Numbered from the stretch's first letter, positions 1 through 6,320 are shown. The stretch: DNA of 18,411 bases from an uncultured Bacilli bacterium (GCA_947632255.1 CANROL010000006.1:1-18411); one strand, 5' to 3'. Notes: generated by a model from the letters alone, not told the origin. Made by a program: numbers and translations.

Positions 1-1
1 C

Positions 2-373
2 ATAAATGTTATTAATGATTTTTTTAAACTAACTGTAGTCCATAATACAGGGGGAGCTTGGAGTATTTTTAATAATTATAGCTATTTATTTATTATCTTT
101 TCAATAATAGCCGTAGTATTATTAATTAAAATGATGATTAATTTTAAAAAAAATACTCGTAATAACTGGGGATTTATGCTTTTAATTGGAGGAATATTAT
201 CTAATTTAAGTGATCGTTTATTTTTAGGTTATGTTCGGGATTTTTTAGATTTTAAAATATTTAATTATGATTATCCTATTTTTAATATTGCAGATATTGC
301 AATTGTAATTGGGGTTGTATTACTTATTATAGCAATTATTAAAGGAGAAGATCGAGTTGGAAATAAGAAGTAA
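2..373 (+). CDS. lspA: Lipoprotein signal peptidase II, 3' part (LspA)
   Basis: This is the C-terminal part of the membrane aspartyl protease that removes the signal peptide from diacylglyceryl-prolipoproteins. The reading frame is open from base 2 and the start lies outside the window. Visible family signatures in order are VVHNTGGAWSIF, then GGILSNLSDRLFLGYVRDF, then YPIFNIADIAI. The Asp of VRDF and the Asp of NIAD correspond to the catalytic dyad of the family. Hydrophobic membrane segments precede the first block, cover the GGILSN stretch and form the C-terminal helix before the basic tail. The stop TAA lies inside the start region of the next gene, with 17 bp of overlap. The lspA-rluD (ylyB) order is the same as in Bacillus subtilis. 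A lipoprotein substrate is encoded in this window at 5042. Identity is certain from motifs; only the N-terminus is missing. Confidence 0.96.
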   Translation: MNVINDFFKLTVVHNTGGAWSIFNNYSYLFIIFSIIAVVLLIKMMINFKKNTRNNWGFMLLIGGILSNLSDRLFLGYVRDFLDFKIFNYDYPIFNIADIAIVIGVVLLIIAIIKGEDRVGNKK

Positions 374-1253
374 AGAAGAAAATATTAGGATAGATAAGTA
401 TTTAGGGGCTAATTTAGATTATTCTAGAGAATTTATTCAAAAGTTAATTGAGCAAAAATTAGTATTAGTTAATAAAAAGGTTGTTAAAGCTAGTTATAAA
501 TTAAATATTGATGATTTAATAACCATTGATATAGATAGTTATGAAAGTCCTGAAGAAAATATTGTGCCGGTTGCTATGCCTTTAGATATTGTTTATGAAG
601 ATGAATATTTAATGGTTATCAATAAGCCTAGTGGGTTGGTAGTTCATCCGGGGGCTGGTAATTTTAATAATACTTTAGTAAATGGTTTAATGGAATATAC
701 GAAAAATTTAAGTGATGTAGGTGGAGAGTCACGCCCCGGGATAGTTCATAGAATTGATAAAGATACCAGTGGTTTACTTTTAATTGCTAAAACAAATAAA
801 GTTCATGAATTATTGGCGGATGATTTTAAAAATAAAAGAATAAAAAGAGAATATATTGCTTTAATTAAAGGGGAATTTAAAAATAGTAGTGCAACAATTG
901 ATGCGCCCATTGGCCGGGATAAAATTCATCGCGATAAAATGACTGTTACTCCTCTTAATAGTAAAAAAGCAGTTACGCATTTAAAAGTTTTAAAAAGATA
1001 TAAAGATTATACTTTAATAAGTTGTGTTTTAGATACTGGGAGAACACATCAAATAAGAGTTCATTTGTCTTATATTGGTTATCCAGTTTTTAATGATCCG
1101 GTTTATACTAAAGATAAAACTACCGAATTTGGGCAATTTTTACATTCTTATAAAATGAGCTTTATTCATCCTATAACAAAAAAGGAAATGACTTTTACTT
1201 GTCCACTTCCTAAATATTTTGAAGATTATTTACAAACTTTAGAAGAATTATAA
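357..1253 (+). CDS. rluD: 23S rRNA pseudouridine synthase, RluD/YlyB type
   Basis: This cytoplasmic enzyme isomerises specific uridines of 23S rRNA to pseudouridine. The 298-residue product has an N-terminal S4 RNA-binding domain (about residues 10-60) followed by the RluA/RluD-type catalytic domain. The diagnostic motif GIVHRIDKDTSGLLLIA lies at about 128-144, and Asp134 of HRID is the expected catalytic residue. Later signatures are TGRTHQIRVHLSYIGYPVFNDPVY. Translation starts at TTG, with SD AAAGGAG at 341-347 nine bases upstream, inside the end of lspA. This suggests translational coupling. The length is normal for the family. The rRNA sites modified cannot be read from sequence; the Bacillus neighbour with this gene order is YlyB. 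Confidence 0.95.
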   Translation: MEIRSKEENIRIDKYLGANLDYSREFIQKLIEQKLVLVNKKVVKASYKLNIDDLITIDIDSYESPEENIVPVAMPLDIVYEDEYLMVINKPSGLVVHPGAGNFNNTLVNGLMEYTKNLSDVGGESRPGIVHRIDKDTSGLLLIAKTNKVHELLADDFKNKRIKREYIALIKGEFKNSSATIDAPIGRDKIHRDKMTVTPLNSKKAVTHLKVLKRYKDYTLISCVLDTGRTHQIRVHLSYIGYPVFNDPVYTKDKTTEFGQFLHSYKMSFIHPITKKEMTFTCPLPKYFEDYLQTLEEL

Positions 1254-1565
1254 ACTTATACCAATTAAATAACCTAATATAAAACAATTTATTAAAAAAT
1301 ATATTAAAGGAAATATTTTGTTTTCATGAAATATTTCTTTTATTTTTAAATTATAGACAAAAGAACTAATAAATAAAACAGTACTAATTATTAAACTATA
1401 CTTTAAATCATTAAAATAATTATAATATAGGGGTAAAATAATTAAAAAAGTAAAATTTAAGATAATAACAAATAAGTTATCATAATCTAGTTTTTTTAAA
1501 TAAATAAAATAATAAAAAGTCATGATAATTAAATAGATAAATGTTAAATAAAATAGTAAAGTCAT
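1248..1565 (-). CDS. Small multipass membrane protein, unknown function
   Basis: I do not recognise this 105-residue protein. It is almost entirely hydrophobic, with about four predicted membrane helices (roughly residues 2-24, 30-48, 55-72 and 84-104) separated by short Lys/Asp/Asn-rich turns (KKLDYDN, NLKIKEIFHENK). It is read from ATG with a good SD (AGAGGTGAT) a few bases upstream, which supports it as a real gene despite poor similarity cues. It converges on rluD, and the palindromic TTATAA makes both genes' stop codons overlap by 6 bp. It diverges from the rhomboid gene across a 63-bp spacer. There is no conserved charged or catalytic signature, so no role is proposed. Confidence 0.7.
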   Translation of the reverse strand: MTLLFYLTFIYLIIMTFYYFIYLKKLDYDNLFVIILNFTFLIILPLYYNYFNDLKYSLIISTVLFISSFVYNLKIKEIFHENKIFPLIYFLINCFILGYLIGISL

Positions 1566-1576
1566 ATCATCACCTC

Positions 1577-1605
1577 TTTACTAAATATATGATTTATTGT
1601 AAAAT
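1577..1605 (+). promoter_or_regulatory. SigA-type promoter for rhomboid gene
   Basis: A -35 of TTTACT (1577-1582), a 17-bp spacer and a -10 of TAAAAT (1600-1605) lie in the divergent spacer, ahead of SD GAGGTGAT (1616-1623). The -35 matches consensus at four of six bases, so this is a fair rather than strong assignment. Confidence 0.45.
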
Positions 1606-1628
1606 AAGATTACTTGAGGTGATTAATT

Positions 1629-2774
1629 TTGAATTTTAGTATTACAAGTCGCAATGCGGAAATGGTTATGGCTTTAGTGCATTATTTTATTACTGAGGAA
1701 AATTATACGCCAATAATGGTTCAAGGGGCTAAAGATGAAATATGGTTAGAAAATGTTGATGGTCCATATCGTATTATTAGAATTAATTCTAATCATATTC
1801 ATAATAATGAACAATATAAATTTGATTTATTTAAAATTAATAATATTGTGGAACAAATAAAGAAAAAAACTTTATCTTTGAAAGTTAATACTTTAAATAT
1901 TTTAGTTGATGTAGGGGATAATTGTACAATTGATAGTGAGAATAAAAATATTAATTCTATAGTTATTCCTAATATGGAAGATATTACTAAAGATAAACAA
2001 ATTAATGCTATATTTCCTAATTTAAAAAATAAATTAGTAAAAGATAAACAAGGTATTGAATTAATTGTTGATGTTACTAATGATATTAATGAAAAAACTT
2101 ATAAAGATAGTGAAATATTTAATAAAATATTTTCCCCTAAAAAACCTATTATGACAATTAGTTTAATTATTATTTGTGTTTTAATGTTTATTGCAACTTA
2201 TATTTTTGGAAGTGGTAGTGAAAGTGTTGAGACTTTACTTAAGTTTGGAGCTAATTATCAACCTTTAATAAAAGCTGGTGAAGTATGGCGTCTTATTACT
2301 TCTATGTTTTTACATATTGGCATATTACATTTATTATTTAACATGTATGCTTTATGGATTGTTGGGCGCCAATTAGAATCTTTTTTAGGTAAAACTAAAT
2401 TTATTATTGTTTATTTAGGAAGTGGCTTATTAGGTTCTTTATTGTCAGTTGTTTTACATACGACTGTTTCAGCGGGGGCAAGTGGAGCTATCTTTGGTTT
2501 ACTTGGTTCACTTTTATATTTTGGTTATCATTATCGTTTATATTTAGGAACTGTTTTAAAAACTCAAATTATTCCAGTTATTATTTTGAATTTAATAATT
2601 GGTTTTACTTTAAGTGGTATTGATAATTTTGCCCATATTGGTGGTTTAATTGGAGGTTATTTACTTACGATGGCTTTAGGTATACCTGGTCGAGATGCGA
2701 AAAAAGAACAAATTAATGGTTGGATAGTCTATATTTTATTAATATTATTTTTAGGCTATATGTTATTTAGGTAG
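1629..2774 (+). CDS. gluP: Rhomboid family intramembrane serine protease (GluP/YqgP type)
   Basis: This is an integral membrane protease that cuts substrates within or near the membrane. The 381-residue product has a cytoplasmic N-terminal domain of about 170 residues. It contains a GluP/YqgP-like block (EMVMALVHYFITEENY, then KDEIWLENVDGPYRIIRI), followed by six or seven membrane helices. Rhomboid signatures are complete: HLLFNMYALWIVGRQLE (His234, Asn238), GASGAIFG with nucleophile Ser285, and NFAHIGGLIGGYL with His336 of the catalytic dyad. It starts at TTG with SD GAGGTGAT. In Bacillus the relative takes part in membrane-protein quality control; whether that holds here is inference. It lies 3 bp upstream of the pseudouridine synthase gene and is probably co-transcribed with it. 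Confidence 0.93.
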   Translation: MNFSITSRNAEMVMALVHYFITEENYTPIMVQGAKDEIWLENVDGPYRIIRINSNHIHNNEQYKFDLFKINNIVEQIKKKTLSLKVNTLNILVDVGDNCTIDSENKNINSIVIPNMEDITKDKQINAIFPNLKNKLVKDKQGIELIVDVTNDINEKTYKDSEIFNKIFSPKKPIMTISLIIICVLMFIATYIFGSGSESVETLLKFGANYQPLIKAGEVWRLITSMFLHIGILHLLFNMYALWIVGRQLESFLGKTKFIIVYLGSGLLGSLLSVVLHTTVSAGASGAIFGLLGSLLYFGYHYRLYLGTVLKTQIIPVIILNLIIGFTLSGIDNFAHIGGLIGGYLLTMALGIPGRDAKKEQINGWIVYILLILFLGYMLFR

Positions 2775-2777
2775 ATT

Positions 2778-3491
2778 ATGGAAAGATTACAAAAAGTTAT
2801 TGCTAATTTAGGTATTACTTCTAGAAGAAAAGCGGAAGACTTAATTATAACGGGGCATGTTAAAGTAAATGGTAATATTATAAAAGAATTAGGGACTAAA
2901 GTTGATGTTAATGATATTATTGAAATAGATAATAAAATAATTAATCAAGAAATAAAAAAAGAATATTATTTATTAAATAAACCTCCTAAAGTAATTACAT
3001 CTACTAATGATGAACATAACAGGAAAACGGTTGTTGATTTAATTAATACTGAGGCAAGAATTTATCCAGTTGGTAGATTAGATTATGATACAACTGGTTT
3101 ACTTATTTTAACTAATGATGGGGAACTTGCTAATATTTTAATGCATCCTAAAAATAAAATTCCTAAAACTTATGTAGCAAGAATAAAAGGTATTTTAACT
3201 AAAGAAGATATATTTAATTTAAAAAAAGGTTTAGTAATAGATGATCGTCTAGTCGAAACTAATAATTTTAAAGTGCGAGAAAAAAATTATGATGGTAATT
3301 TTACCATTATTGAGATAACAATTGCTGAAGGTCGTAATCATATTGTTAAAAAGATATTTGCTAGTTTAAATCATCCGGTTGTAAGACTTAAGAGAACAAA
3401 AATAGCTTTCTTAACTTTAGATAATCTAAAAATAGGGGAGTATCGTCCTTTAAAATTAAAAGAAATAAAGAAATTATACAGTTTAAAATAA
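2778..3491 (+). CDS. rluB: rRNA pseudouridine synthase, RsuA/RluB family
   Basis: The 237-residue product has an N-terminal S4 domain (MERLQKVIANLGITSRRKAEDLI, about residues 1-60) and an RsuA/RluB/E/F-type catalytic domain. The YYLLNKPPKVI block precedes the motif VGRLDYDTTGLLILTNDGELA, in which Asp102 is the expected catalytic residue. The late signature EGRNHIVKKIFASLNHPVVRLKR is also typical. It modifies large-subunit rRNA if it is RluB-like; RsuA-type 16S activity cannot be excluded from sequence. ATG lies 3 bp after the rhomboid stop. The SD is weak (AGGTAG just upstream), suggesting translation coupled to the preceding gene. It ends at the bidirectional hairpin at 3497-3513. Confidence 0.93.
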   Translation: MERLQKVIANLGITSRRKAEDLIITGHVKVNGNIIKELGTKVDVNDIIEIDNKIINQEIKKEYYLLNKPPKVITSTNDEHNRKTVVDLINTEARIYPVGRLDYDTTGLLILTNDGELANILMHPKNKIPKTYVARIKGILTKEDIFNLKKGLVIDDRLVETNNFKVREKNYDGNFTIIEITIAEGRNHIVKKIFASLNHPVVRLKRTKIAFLTLDNLKIGEYRPLKLKEIKKLYSLK

Positions 3492-3513
3492 AAAAAAGAA
3501 GCTTTTTGCTTCT
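3491..3513. terminator. Bidirectional intrinsic terminator
   Basis: A hairpin (GAAGC 3498-3502, five-T loop, GCTTC 3508-3512) is flanked by an A-run at 3491-3497. Read on the minus strand it gives a stem followed by seven T residues, a good terminator for the EIIB-like gene, and it overlaps that gene's stop codon. On the plus strand the T-tract lies only in the loop, so termination of rluB is weaker. Confidence 0.7.
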
Positions 3514-3829
3514 AAATAATATCATCAATATATTTTTTTAATTGATGAGCATTGGCACCAAATATTATTTTTAATTGATTATCTATTTCAACAATTCCTT
3601 TAGCACCTAATTTTTCAATAGCATCTTTATTAACTAAAGTAATATCTTTTAATGTTACTTTAAATCGACTCATATTAGCTTCGGCACTAATTATATTATC
3701 TTTACCACCTAAATAACCAATTAATTTATTAGCTTCAATACGAAAATCTCTTTTATTTAATTTTAAAACTATTAAACAAATTATGACTAATGCAAGACCA
3801 ATTAATACATATTGTAACCATGTTTCCAT
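3512..3829 (-). CDS. Membrane-anchored PTS EIIB-like protein lacking active-site Cys
   Basis: This 105-residue protein has one N-terminal membrane helix (about residues 6-24) followed by a complete glucose-family PTS EIIB-like fold (33-105). Visible family features are NKLIGYLGGKDNIISAEA, the SRFKVTLKD block and DAIEKLGAKGIVEIDNQLKIIFGANAHQLKKYIDD. In functional EIIB domains the segment reads D-A-C-x-T-R and the Cys carries phosphate. Here it reads EANMSR, with Asn52 in place of Cys. Phosphotransfer is therefore not expected, and a sensory or structural role is inference. No EIIC or other PTS gene lies in the window. It is read from ATG with SD GGTGAT and a TATAAT box at 3845-3850 (minus strand) upstream, and it converges on rluB. 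Confidence 0.85.
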   Translation of the reverse strand: METWLQYVLIGLALVIICLIVLKLNKRDFRIEANKLIGYLGGKDNIISAEANMSRFKVTLKDITLVNKDAIEKLGAKGIVEIDNQLKIIFGANAHQLKKYIDDII

Positions 3830-3864
3830 TTTATCACCAAATTAATTATACTATAAAATTTAAG

Positions 3865-3890
3865 TAATTAAAACATTTTTTGTATATTTT
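3865..3890. repeat. 26-bp promoter-region element, copy A
   Basis: This AT-rich block, TAATTAAAACAT followed by a T-run and GTATATTTT, recurs at 4976-5000 with a single T length difference. Each copy precedes a plus-strand gene for an exported or membrane-anchored protein. It could be an UP element, a regulator site or part of an alternative promoter. Confidence 0.5.
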
Positions 3891-3912
3891 GTTAAATTAA
3901 TAAATCTATAAA

Positions 3913-3941
3913 TTGACATATATTTTTGATTAATGTATAAT
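3913..3941 (+). promoter_or_regulatory. Consensus SigA promoter for gene at 3967
   Basis: A perfect -35 TTGACA (3913-3918), a 17-bp spacer and a perfect -10 TATAAT (3936-3941) lie 25 bp before the start codon. This predicts strong vegetative transcription of the downstream membrane protein gene. Confidence 0.8.
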
Positions 3942-3966
3942 TTTTTTAGAAAGAAAGCTGTAAACT

Positions 3967-4926
3967 ATGAAAAAAACTTTAATTTATATTTTAATTTTGA
4001 TATTTTTTATTTTAATAGGTATTAGTTCTTATTTGGTATTTAAAAAAGTTTATAATAGCCATAGACCAAGTGAAGTAGAAGATAATATTATTGATGAAGA
4101 TAATGAAGATAATATTGAGGAAGATAATGTAATTAACTCTAATGATTCTAATATTGTTAAATATATTAAAAATTTAATTAATTCAAATTATGATTATGAA
4201 ATAGTTATTAAATCTAATGAATATACTTTAAAATATAATGGGACTAGATATGATAATATTGATAATGGTATTAGATCATCTTATCCTAATATTGAAAATT
4301 TAAAAAATATAAATTATCAAATTGAAGGAAATTTTATTTATGATAGTTTAACTAAAAAAGAAATATTTAATCCATATTTTGAAGCTGATAATAGATACAT
4401 TTTTTTAGAAGATATAATAAATAAAATACAAGATGATAATTGTAAATATGAAAGCAATGAAATTATATGTGAAAATAAAGATGAAATTATTACTTTTGAA
4501 ATTGAAAATAATTTAGTTACAAATATTAATATAGATGTGAAAGGTGAGGCATATTTTTATAATTATCAACACAAATATACTAATATTAATAATACAAAAG
4601 TAATTAGTTCATTTAATAAATATTTTAAAATAACATCTATTGACACCGATATAAAAGATGCCGTTGATGGTGAGTATTTATTATATAATATTGATGCTAT
4701 TACAATACAAATAAAGATGGAAGAAATATCACTTGGTATTTTTCCAATAGAAAAATTAATTAAATATGCTACTTTTTCAAAAGAATATAATAATAGTATA
4801 ATTAAATATATTTTTGATGATGAATACGTTTTATTTGTTGATAGGATAAATAATTTAAATATTTTTAGTAAAAATATTTATTCAAATGAAATATTAAAGT
4901 TATTAAATACTAATATTGAAGAATAA
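3967..4926 (+). CDS. Membrane-anchored extracellular protein, unknown function
   Basis: I do not recognise this 319-residue protein. It begins MKKTLIYILILIFFILIGIS, giving one N-terminal membrane helix or uncleaved signal (about residues 4-27). A short basic stretch and a low-complexity acidic linker rich in Asp, Glu and Asn (35-62) follow. The remaining ~255 residues alternate short hydrophobic and polar strands, consistent with an extracytoplasmic beta-rich domain. Two cysteines (DDNCKYESNEIICEN) are close enough to form a disulfide. The SD is poor (GAAAGAAAG), in contrast to the perfect SigA promoter. It is monocistronic by spacing, with 115 bp to the lipoprotein gene, and no clear terminator follows. 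Function is unassigned. Confidence 0.8.
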   Translation: MKKTLIYILILIFFILIGISSYLVFKKVYNSHRPSEVEDNIIDEDNEDNIEEDNVINSNDSNIVKYIKNLINSNYDYEIVIKSNEYTLKYNGTRYDNIDNGIRSSYPNIENLKNINYQIEGNFIYDSLTKKEIFNPYFEADNRYIFLEDIINKIQDDNCKYESNEIICENKDEIITFEIENNLVTNINIDVKGEAYFYNYQHKYTNINNTKVISSFNKYFKITSIDTDIKDAVDGEYLLYNIDAITIQIKMEEISLGIFPIEKLIKYATFSKEYNNSIIKYIFDDEYVLFVDRINNLNIFSKNIYSNEILKLLNTNIEE

Positions 4927-4975
4927 TTTTTAGTGATAAGTAAATATAAGTCTAATAATTCTAAATTTTTATAGT

Positions 4976-5000
4976 TAATTAAAACATTTTTGTATATTTT
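4976..5000. repeat. 25-bp promoter-region element, copy B
   Basis: This is the second copy of the block seen at 3865-3890, one T shorter. Its GTATA (4992-4996) also serves as the -35 of the SigG-like promoter described for the lipoprotein gene. Confidence 0.5.
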
Positions 5001-5021
5001 TATTTTTCTTTTCTCATAATA
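4992..5021 (+). promoter_or_regulatory. SigG-like promoter before lipoprotein gene
   Basis: GTATA (4992-4996), an 18-bp spacer and CATAATA (5015-5021) fit the Bacillus forespore SigG consensus GYATR-N18-CATAMTA. No SigA -35 is correctly placed for this -10. It lies 20 bp before the ATG. It is a candidate only, because AT-rich sequence makes chance matches possible. Confidence 0.4.
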
Positions 5022-5041
5022 GAAATAAGGAATGGTGAAGA

Positions 5042-5590
5042 ATGAAGAAATTTTTAGTTTTAATTAGTACTTTATTTATGGTGGTAGGTTGTTCTTGTAC
5101 AAATGAAACTGCAAAAGATGTGGTAGATAAGTATTTAAATGATTATAAAGGACTTAAAGATAATATTTTACAAGATATTGATACAATTATTGAAGAAGAA
5201 AATCTAACTAAAGATGAAGAGGATATTTATCGAGATATTTTAAAGAAACAATATCGGGATTTAGATTATAAAATTGAAGATGAAAGTTATGATGGGGATA
5301 CAGCTCATGTTACAGTAAAGATAACAGTTTATGATTTATATAAAGCTAGTCGGGAAGCTAGTACATATTTAAATAGTAATCCAGGGGATTTTTTAACAGA
5401 TGGGGAATATGATGCTCAAAAATATTTAGACTATAAATTAAGATTAATGAAAGATACTAAAGAAACTGTAACTTATAATATAGTGATTGAAACTAAAAAA
5501 GTTGATGGTAAATGGCAAGTTGTCCAACCAAGTAATGAAGTTTTAGAAAAAATTCATGGTCTATATAATTACGAAGATGCTAATGACTAA
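5042..5590 (+). CDS. Putative lipoprotein
   Basis: The 182-residue product starts MKKFLVLISTLFMVVGCSC, a type II signal peptide with lipobox VVGC, so Cys17 should be lipidated and the protein anchored outside the membrane. The mature part (about 160 residues) is charged, with an alpha-helical first half (DVVDKYLNDYKGLKDNILQDIDTIIEEENL). A later strand-rich part (DTAHVTVKITVYDLYKA, then TYNIVIETKKVDGKWQVVQPS) resembles NTF2-like folds seen in many Bacillota lipoproteins, although I cannot assign a family. ATG follows SD GGTGAAG very closely. A SigG-like promoter precedes the gene and a clear intrinsic terminator follows, so it is monocistronic. LspA, encoded at the left edge, would process it. 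Confidence 0.85.
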   Translation: MKKFLVLISTLFMVVGCSCTNETAKDVVDKYLNDYKGLKDNILQDIDTIIEEENLTKDEEDIYRDILKKQYRDLDYKIEDESYDGDTAHVTVKITVYDLYKASREASTYLNSNPGDFLTDGEYDAQKYLDYKLRLMKDTKETVTYNIVIETKKVDGKWQVVQPSNEVLEKIHGLYNYEDAND

Positions 5591-5592
5591 AT

Positions 5593-5621
5593 AAGACTCT
5601 TAAAAAAGTAGTCTTTTTTCT
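5593..5621 (+). terminator. Intrinsic terminator of lipoprotein gene
   Basis: Stem AAGACT (5593-5598) pairs with AGTCTT (5610-5615), with extra CTT/AAG pairing possible in the loop. It is followed by a T-tract through about 5619, just after the lipoprotein stop codon. Confidence 0.85.
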
Positions 5622-5641
5622 TTTTATACTGGGGCCAACTA

Positions 5642-5670
5642 TTGTTTATAATGTATTTTTTTGATATAAT
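5642..5670 (+). promoter_or_regulatory. Extended -10 promoter of peptide gene 1
   Basis: TTGTTT (5642-5647), a 17-bp spacer and TATAAT (5665-5670) preceded by TGA, an extended -10. Transcription should begin near 5677-5678, so that the RNA starts with GGGAATAT. Confidence 0.7.
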
Positions 5671-5735
5671 TTAAATAGGGAATATCAGTTGTTGAGTGTC
5701 TACCAAATCTCTATATAGAGAGGAGGTTTGATATA

Positions 5736-5828
5736 ATGAAAACTAAAACTTTTGTTATAAGAGTTTTAAGGCTCATTGCTATCATTTTATTTCTTCTTAT
5801 CTTTTTGATAATTGAATTAAAAAAATGA
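5736..5828 (+). CDS. 30-residue hydrophobic peptide, putative type I toxin 1
   Basis: The peptide is MKTKTFVIRVLRLIAIILFL plus LIFLIIELKK: a basic N-terminus, one membrane-spanning stretch (about residues 6-26) and a Lys-Lys end. This is the general architecture of membrane-acting type I toxins, but it does not match a named family I recognise. The SD AGGAGG (5721-5726) is strong. It may be masked, because CAAATCTC (5704-5711) can pair with GAGGTTTG (5723-5730) through one G-U pair. The first 27 nt of the predicted mRNA are complementary to its 3' end (5869-5903), immediately before a T-tract at 5904-5909. An antisense RNA gene covers the 3' part. The coding assignment rests on the second copy having a conserved frame and SD; toxicity is inference. 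Confidence 0.75.
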   Translation: MKTKTFVIRVLRLIAIILFLLIFLIIELKK

Positions 5829-5933
5829 CACTCATTCGCTAGAATAAGTGTCTTCACAAATTTATTTGGGTAGACACTCAACTCTTGAAAACTGAATGTT
5901 CCCTTTTTTATTTTATGCAAGTTTCCTTGACAT
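5819..5933 (-). ncRNA. Antisense RNA 1, putative type I antitoxin
   Basis: A minus-strand transcript of about 110 nt is predicted to start near 5931-5933. Its 5' end folds into CAAG-GAAA-CTTG (plus-strand 5918-5929), a GNRA-type hairpin. It then runs through sequence complementary to the whole 3' segment of the peptide mRNA, including the long-range pairing element. It ends at a strong intrinsic terminator whose stem arms are plus-strand 5827-5837 and 5842-5852 with a 4-nt loop. Seven T residues follow on the minus strand (A-run 5819-5825). The terminator overlaps the peptide stop codon, so the two genes are convergent. No ORF of substance lies on this transcript that would explain it otherwise. 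Confidence 0.7.
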
Positions 5934-5937
5934 ATTC

Positions 5938-5966
5938 ATAATACCATAAAATAGAATTTTTTTCAA
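5938..5966 (-). promoter_or_regulatory. Extended -10 promoter of antisense RNA 1
   Basis: On the minus strand TTGAAA (5961-5966), a 17-bp spacer and TATTAT (5938-5943) are preceded by TGG, an extended -10. The same arrangement is conserved in copy 2. Confidence 0.7.
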
Positions 5967-6027
5967 GGGCGTTTTTCTAGTTGTTAAAAAAATATTTAAA
6001 TTTTTATCTTATATTAAGGTGTAGTTA

Positions 6028-6056
6028 TTGTCTATAATGTATTTTTTTGATATAAT
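6028..6056 (+). promoter_or_regulatory. Extended -10 promoter of peptide gene 2
   Basis: TTGTCT (6028-6033), a 17-bp spacer and TGA-TATAAT (TATAAT at 6051-6056). The predicted start is near 6064, giving the same GGGAATAT 5' end as copy 1. Confidence 0.7.
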
Positions 6057-6121
6057 TTAAATAGGGAATATCAGTTGTTGAGTGTCTACCAAATCTATAT
6101 ATGGAGAGGATGTTTGATATA

Positions 6122-6214
6122 ATGAAAACTAAAACTTTTGTTATAAAAGTTTTAAGGCTCATTGCTATCATTTTATTTCTCCTATCGATACTGGTAGCAG
6201 TTATAAAAAAATGA
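6122..6214 (+). CDS. 30-residue hydrophobic peptide, putative type I toxin 2
   Basis: This paralogue of the peptide at 5736 has the same length and the same first 21 residues except Lys9 for Arg9. The end differs (LSILVAVIKK against LIFLIIELKK), yet the hydrophobic span and terminal Lys-Lys are kept. The SD region reads GGAGAGGATG, weaker than AGGAGG in copy 1. The 14-nt 5' segment at 6077-6090 is the exact reverse complement of 6257-6270. GGGAATAT (6064-6071) can pair with ATGTTCCC (6284-6291), immediately before a T-tract at 6292-6297. Substitutions that keep frame, stop position and hydrophobicity support real coding. Membrane toxicity is inferred from architecture and antisense arrangement. 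Confidence 0.75.
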   Translation: MKTKTFVIKVLRLIAIILFLLSILVAVIKK

Positions 6215-6320
6215 CACTCATTCGCTAGAATAAGTGCCTAATCAAATTAATTTTTGGGTAGACACTCAACTCGGAAAAACTGAATGTTCCCTTTTTTATT
6301 TTATGCAATTGCTTCTTGCA
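6205..6320 (-). ncRNA. Antisense RNA 2, putative type I antitoxin
   Basis: This is the minus-strand counterpart of antisense RNA 1. The predicted start is near 6319-6320, and the end is at the hairpin with arms 6213-6223 and 6228-6238 followed by seven minus-strand T residues (A-run 6205-6211). Its 5' hairpin differs from copy 1: TGCAA (6304-6308) pairs with TTGCA (6316-6320) around a 7-nt loop, with no GNRA tetraloop. The change AGTGCC for AGTGTC in the right arm gives a G-U pair in this RNA but a mismatch in the plus-strand RNA, consistent with selection on the antisense hairpin. Confidence 0.7.

Larger units (their letters stand above)
5640..5984. repeat. ~345-bp tandem unit, copy 1 (peptide/antisense RNA locus)
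   Basis: The sequence from TATTGT at 5640 to CTAGTTGT at 5984 is repeated at 6026-6372 with most bases identical. The unit spans a promoter, a 30-codon ORF, a convergent antisense gene and that gene's promoter. Divergence concentrates in the peptide's C-terminal codons, in linkers between paired RNA segments and at the antisense 5' hairpin, while promoters and paired segments are conserved. There are no transposase, terminal inverted repeats or target duplications, so this is a gene duplication rather than an insertion element. Confidence 0.9.

Noticed and set aside
5711..5920. A 69-codon minus-strand frame across peptide gene 1
   Set aside because: It is the shadow of the peptide gene and antisense RNA. 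It lacks an SD, and copy 2 does not keep the frame.
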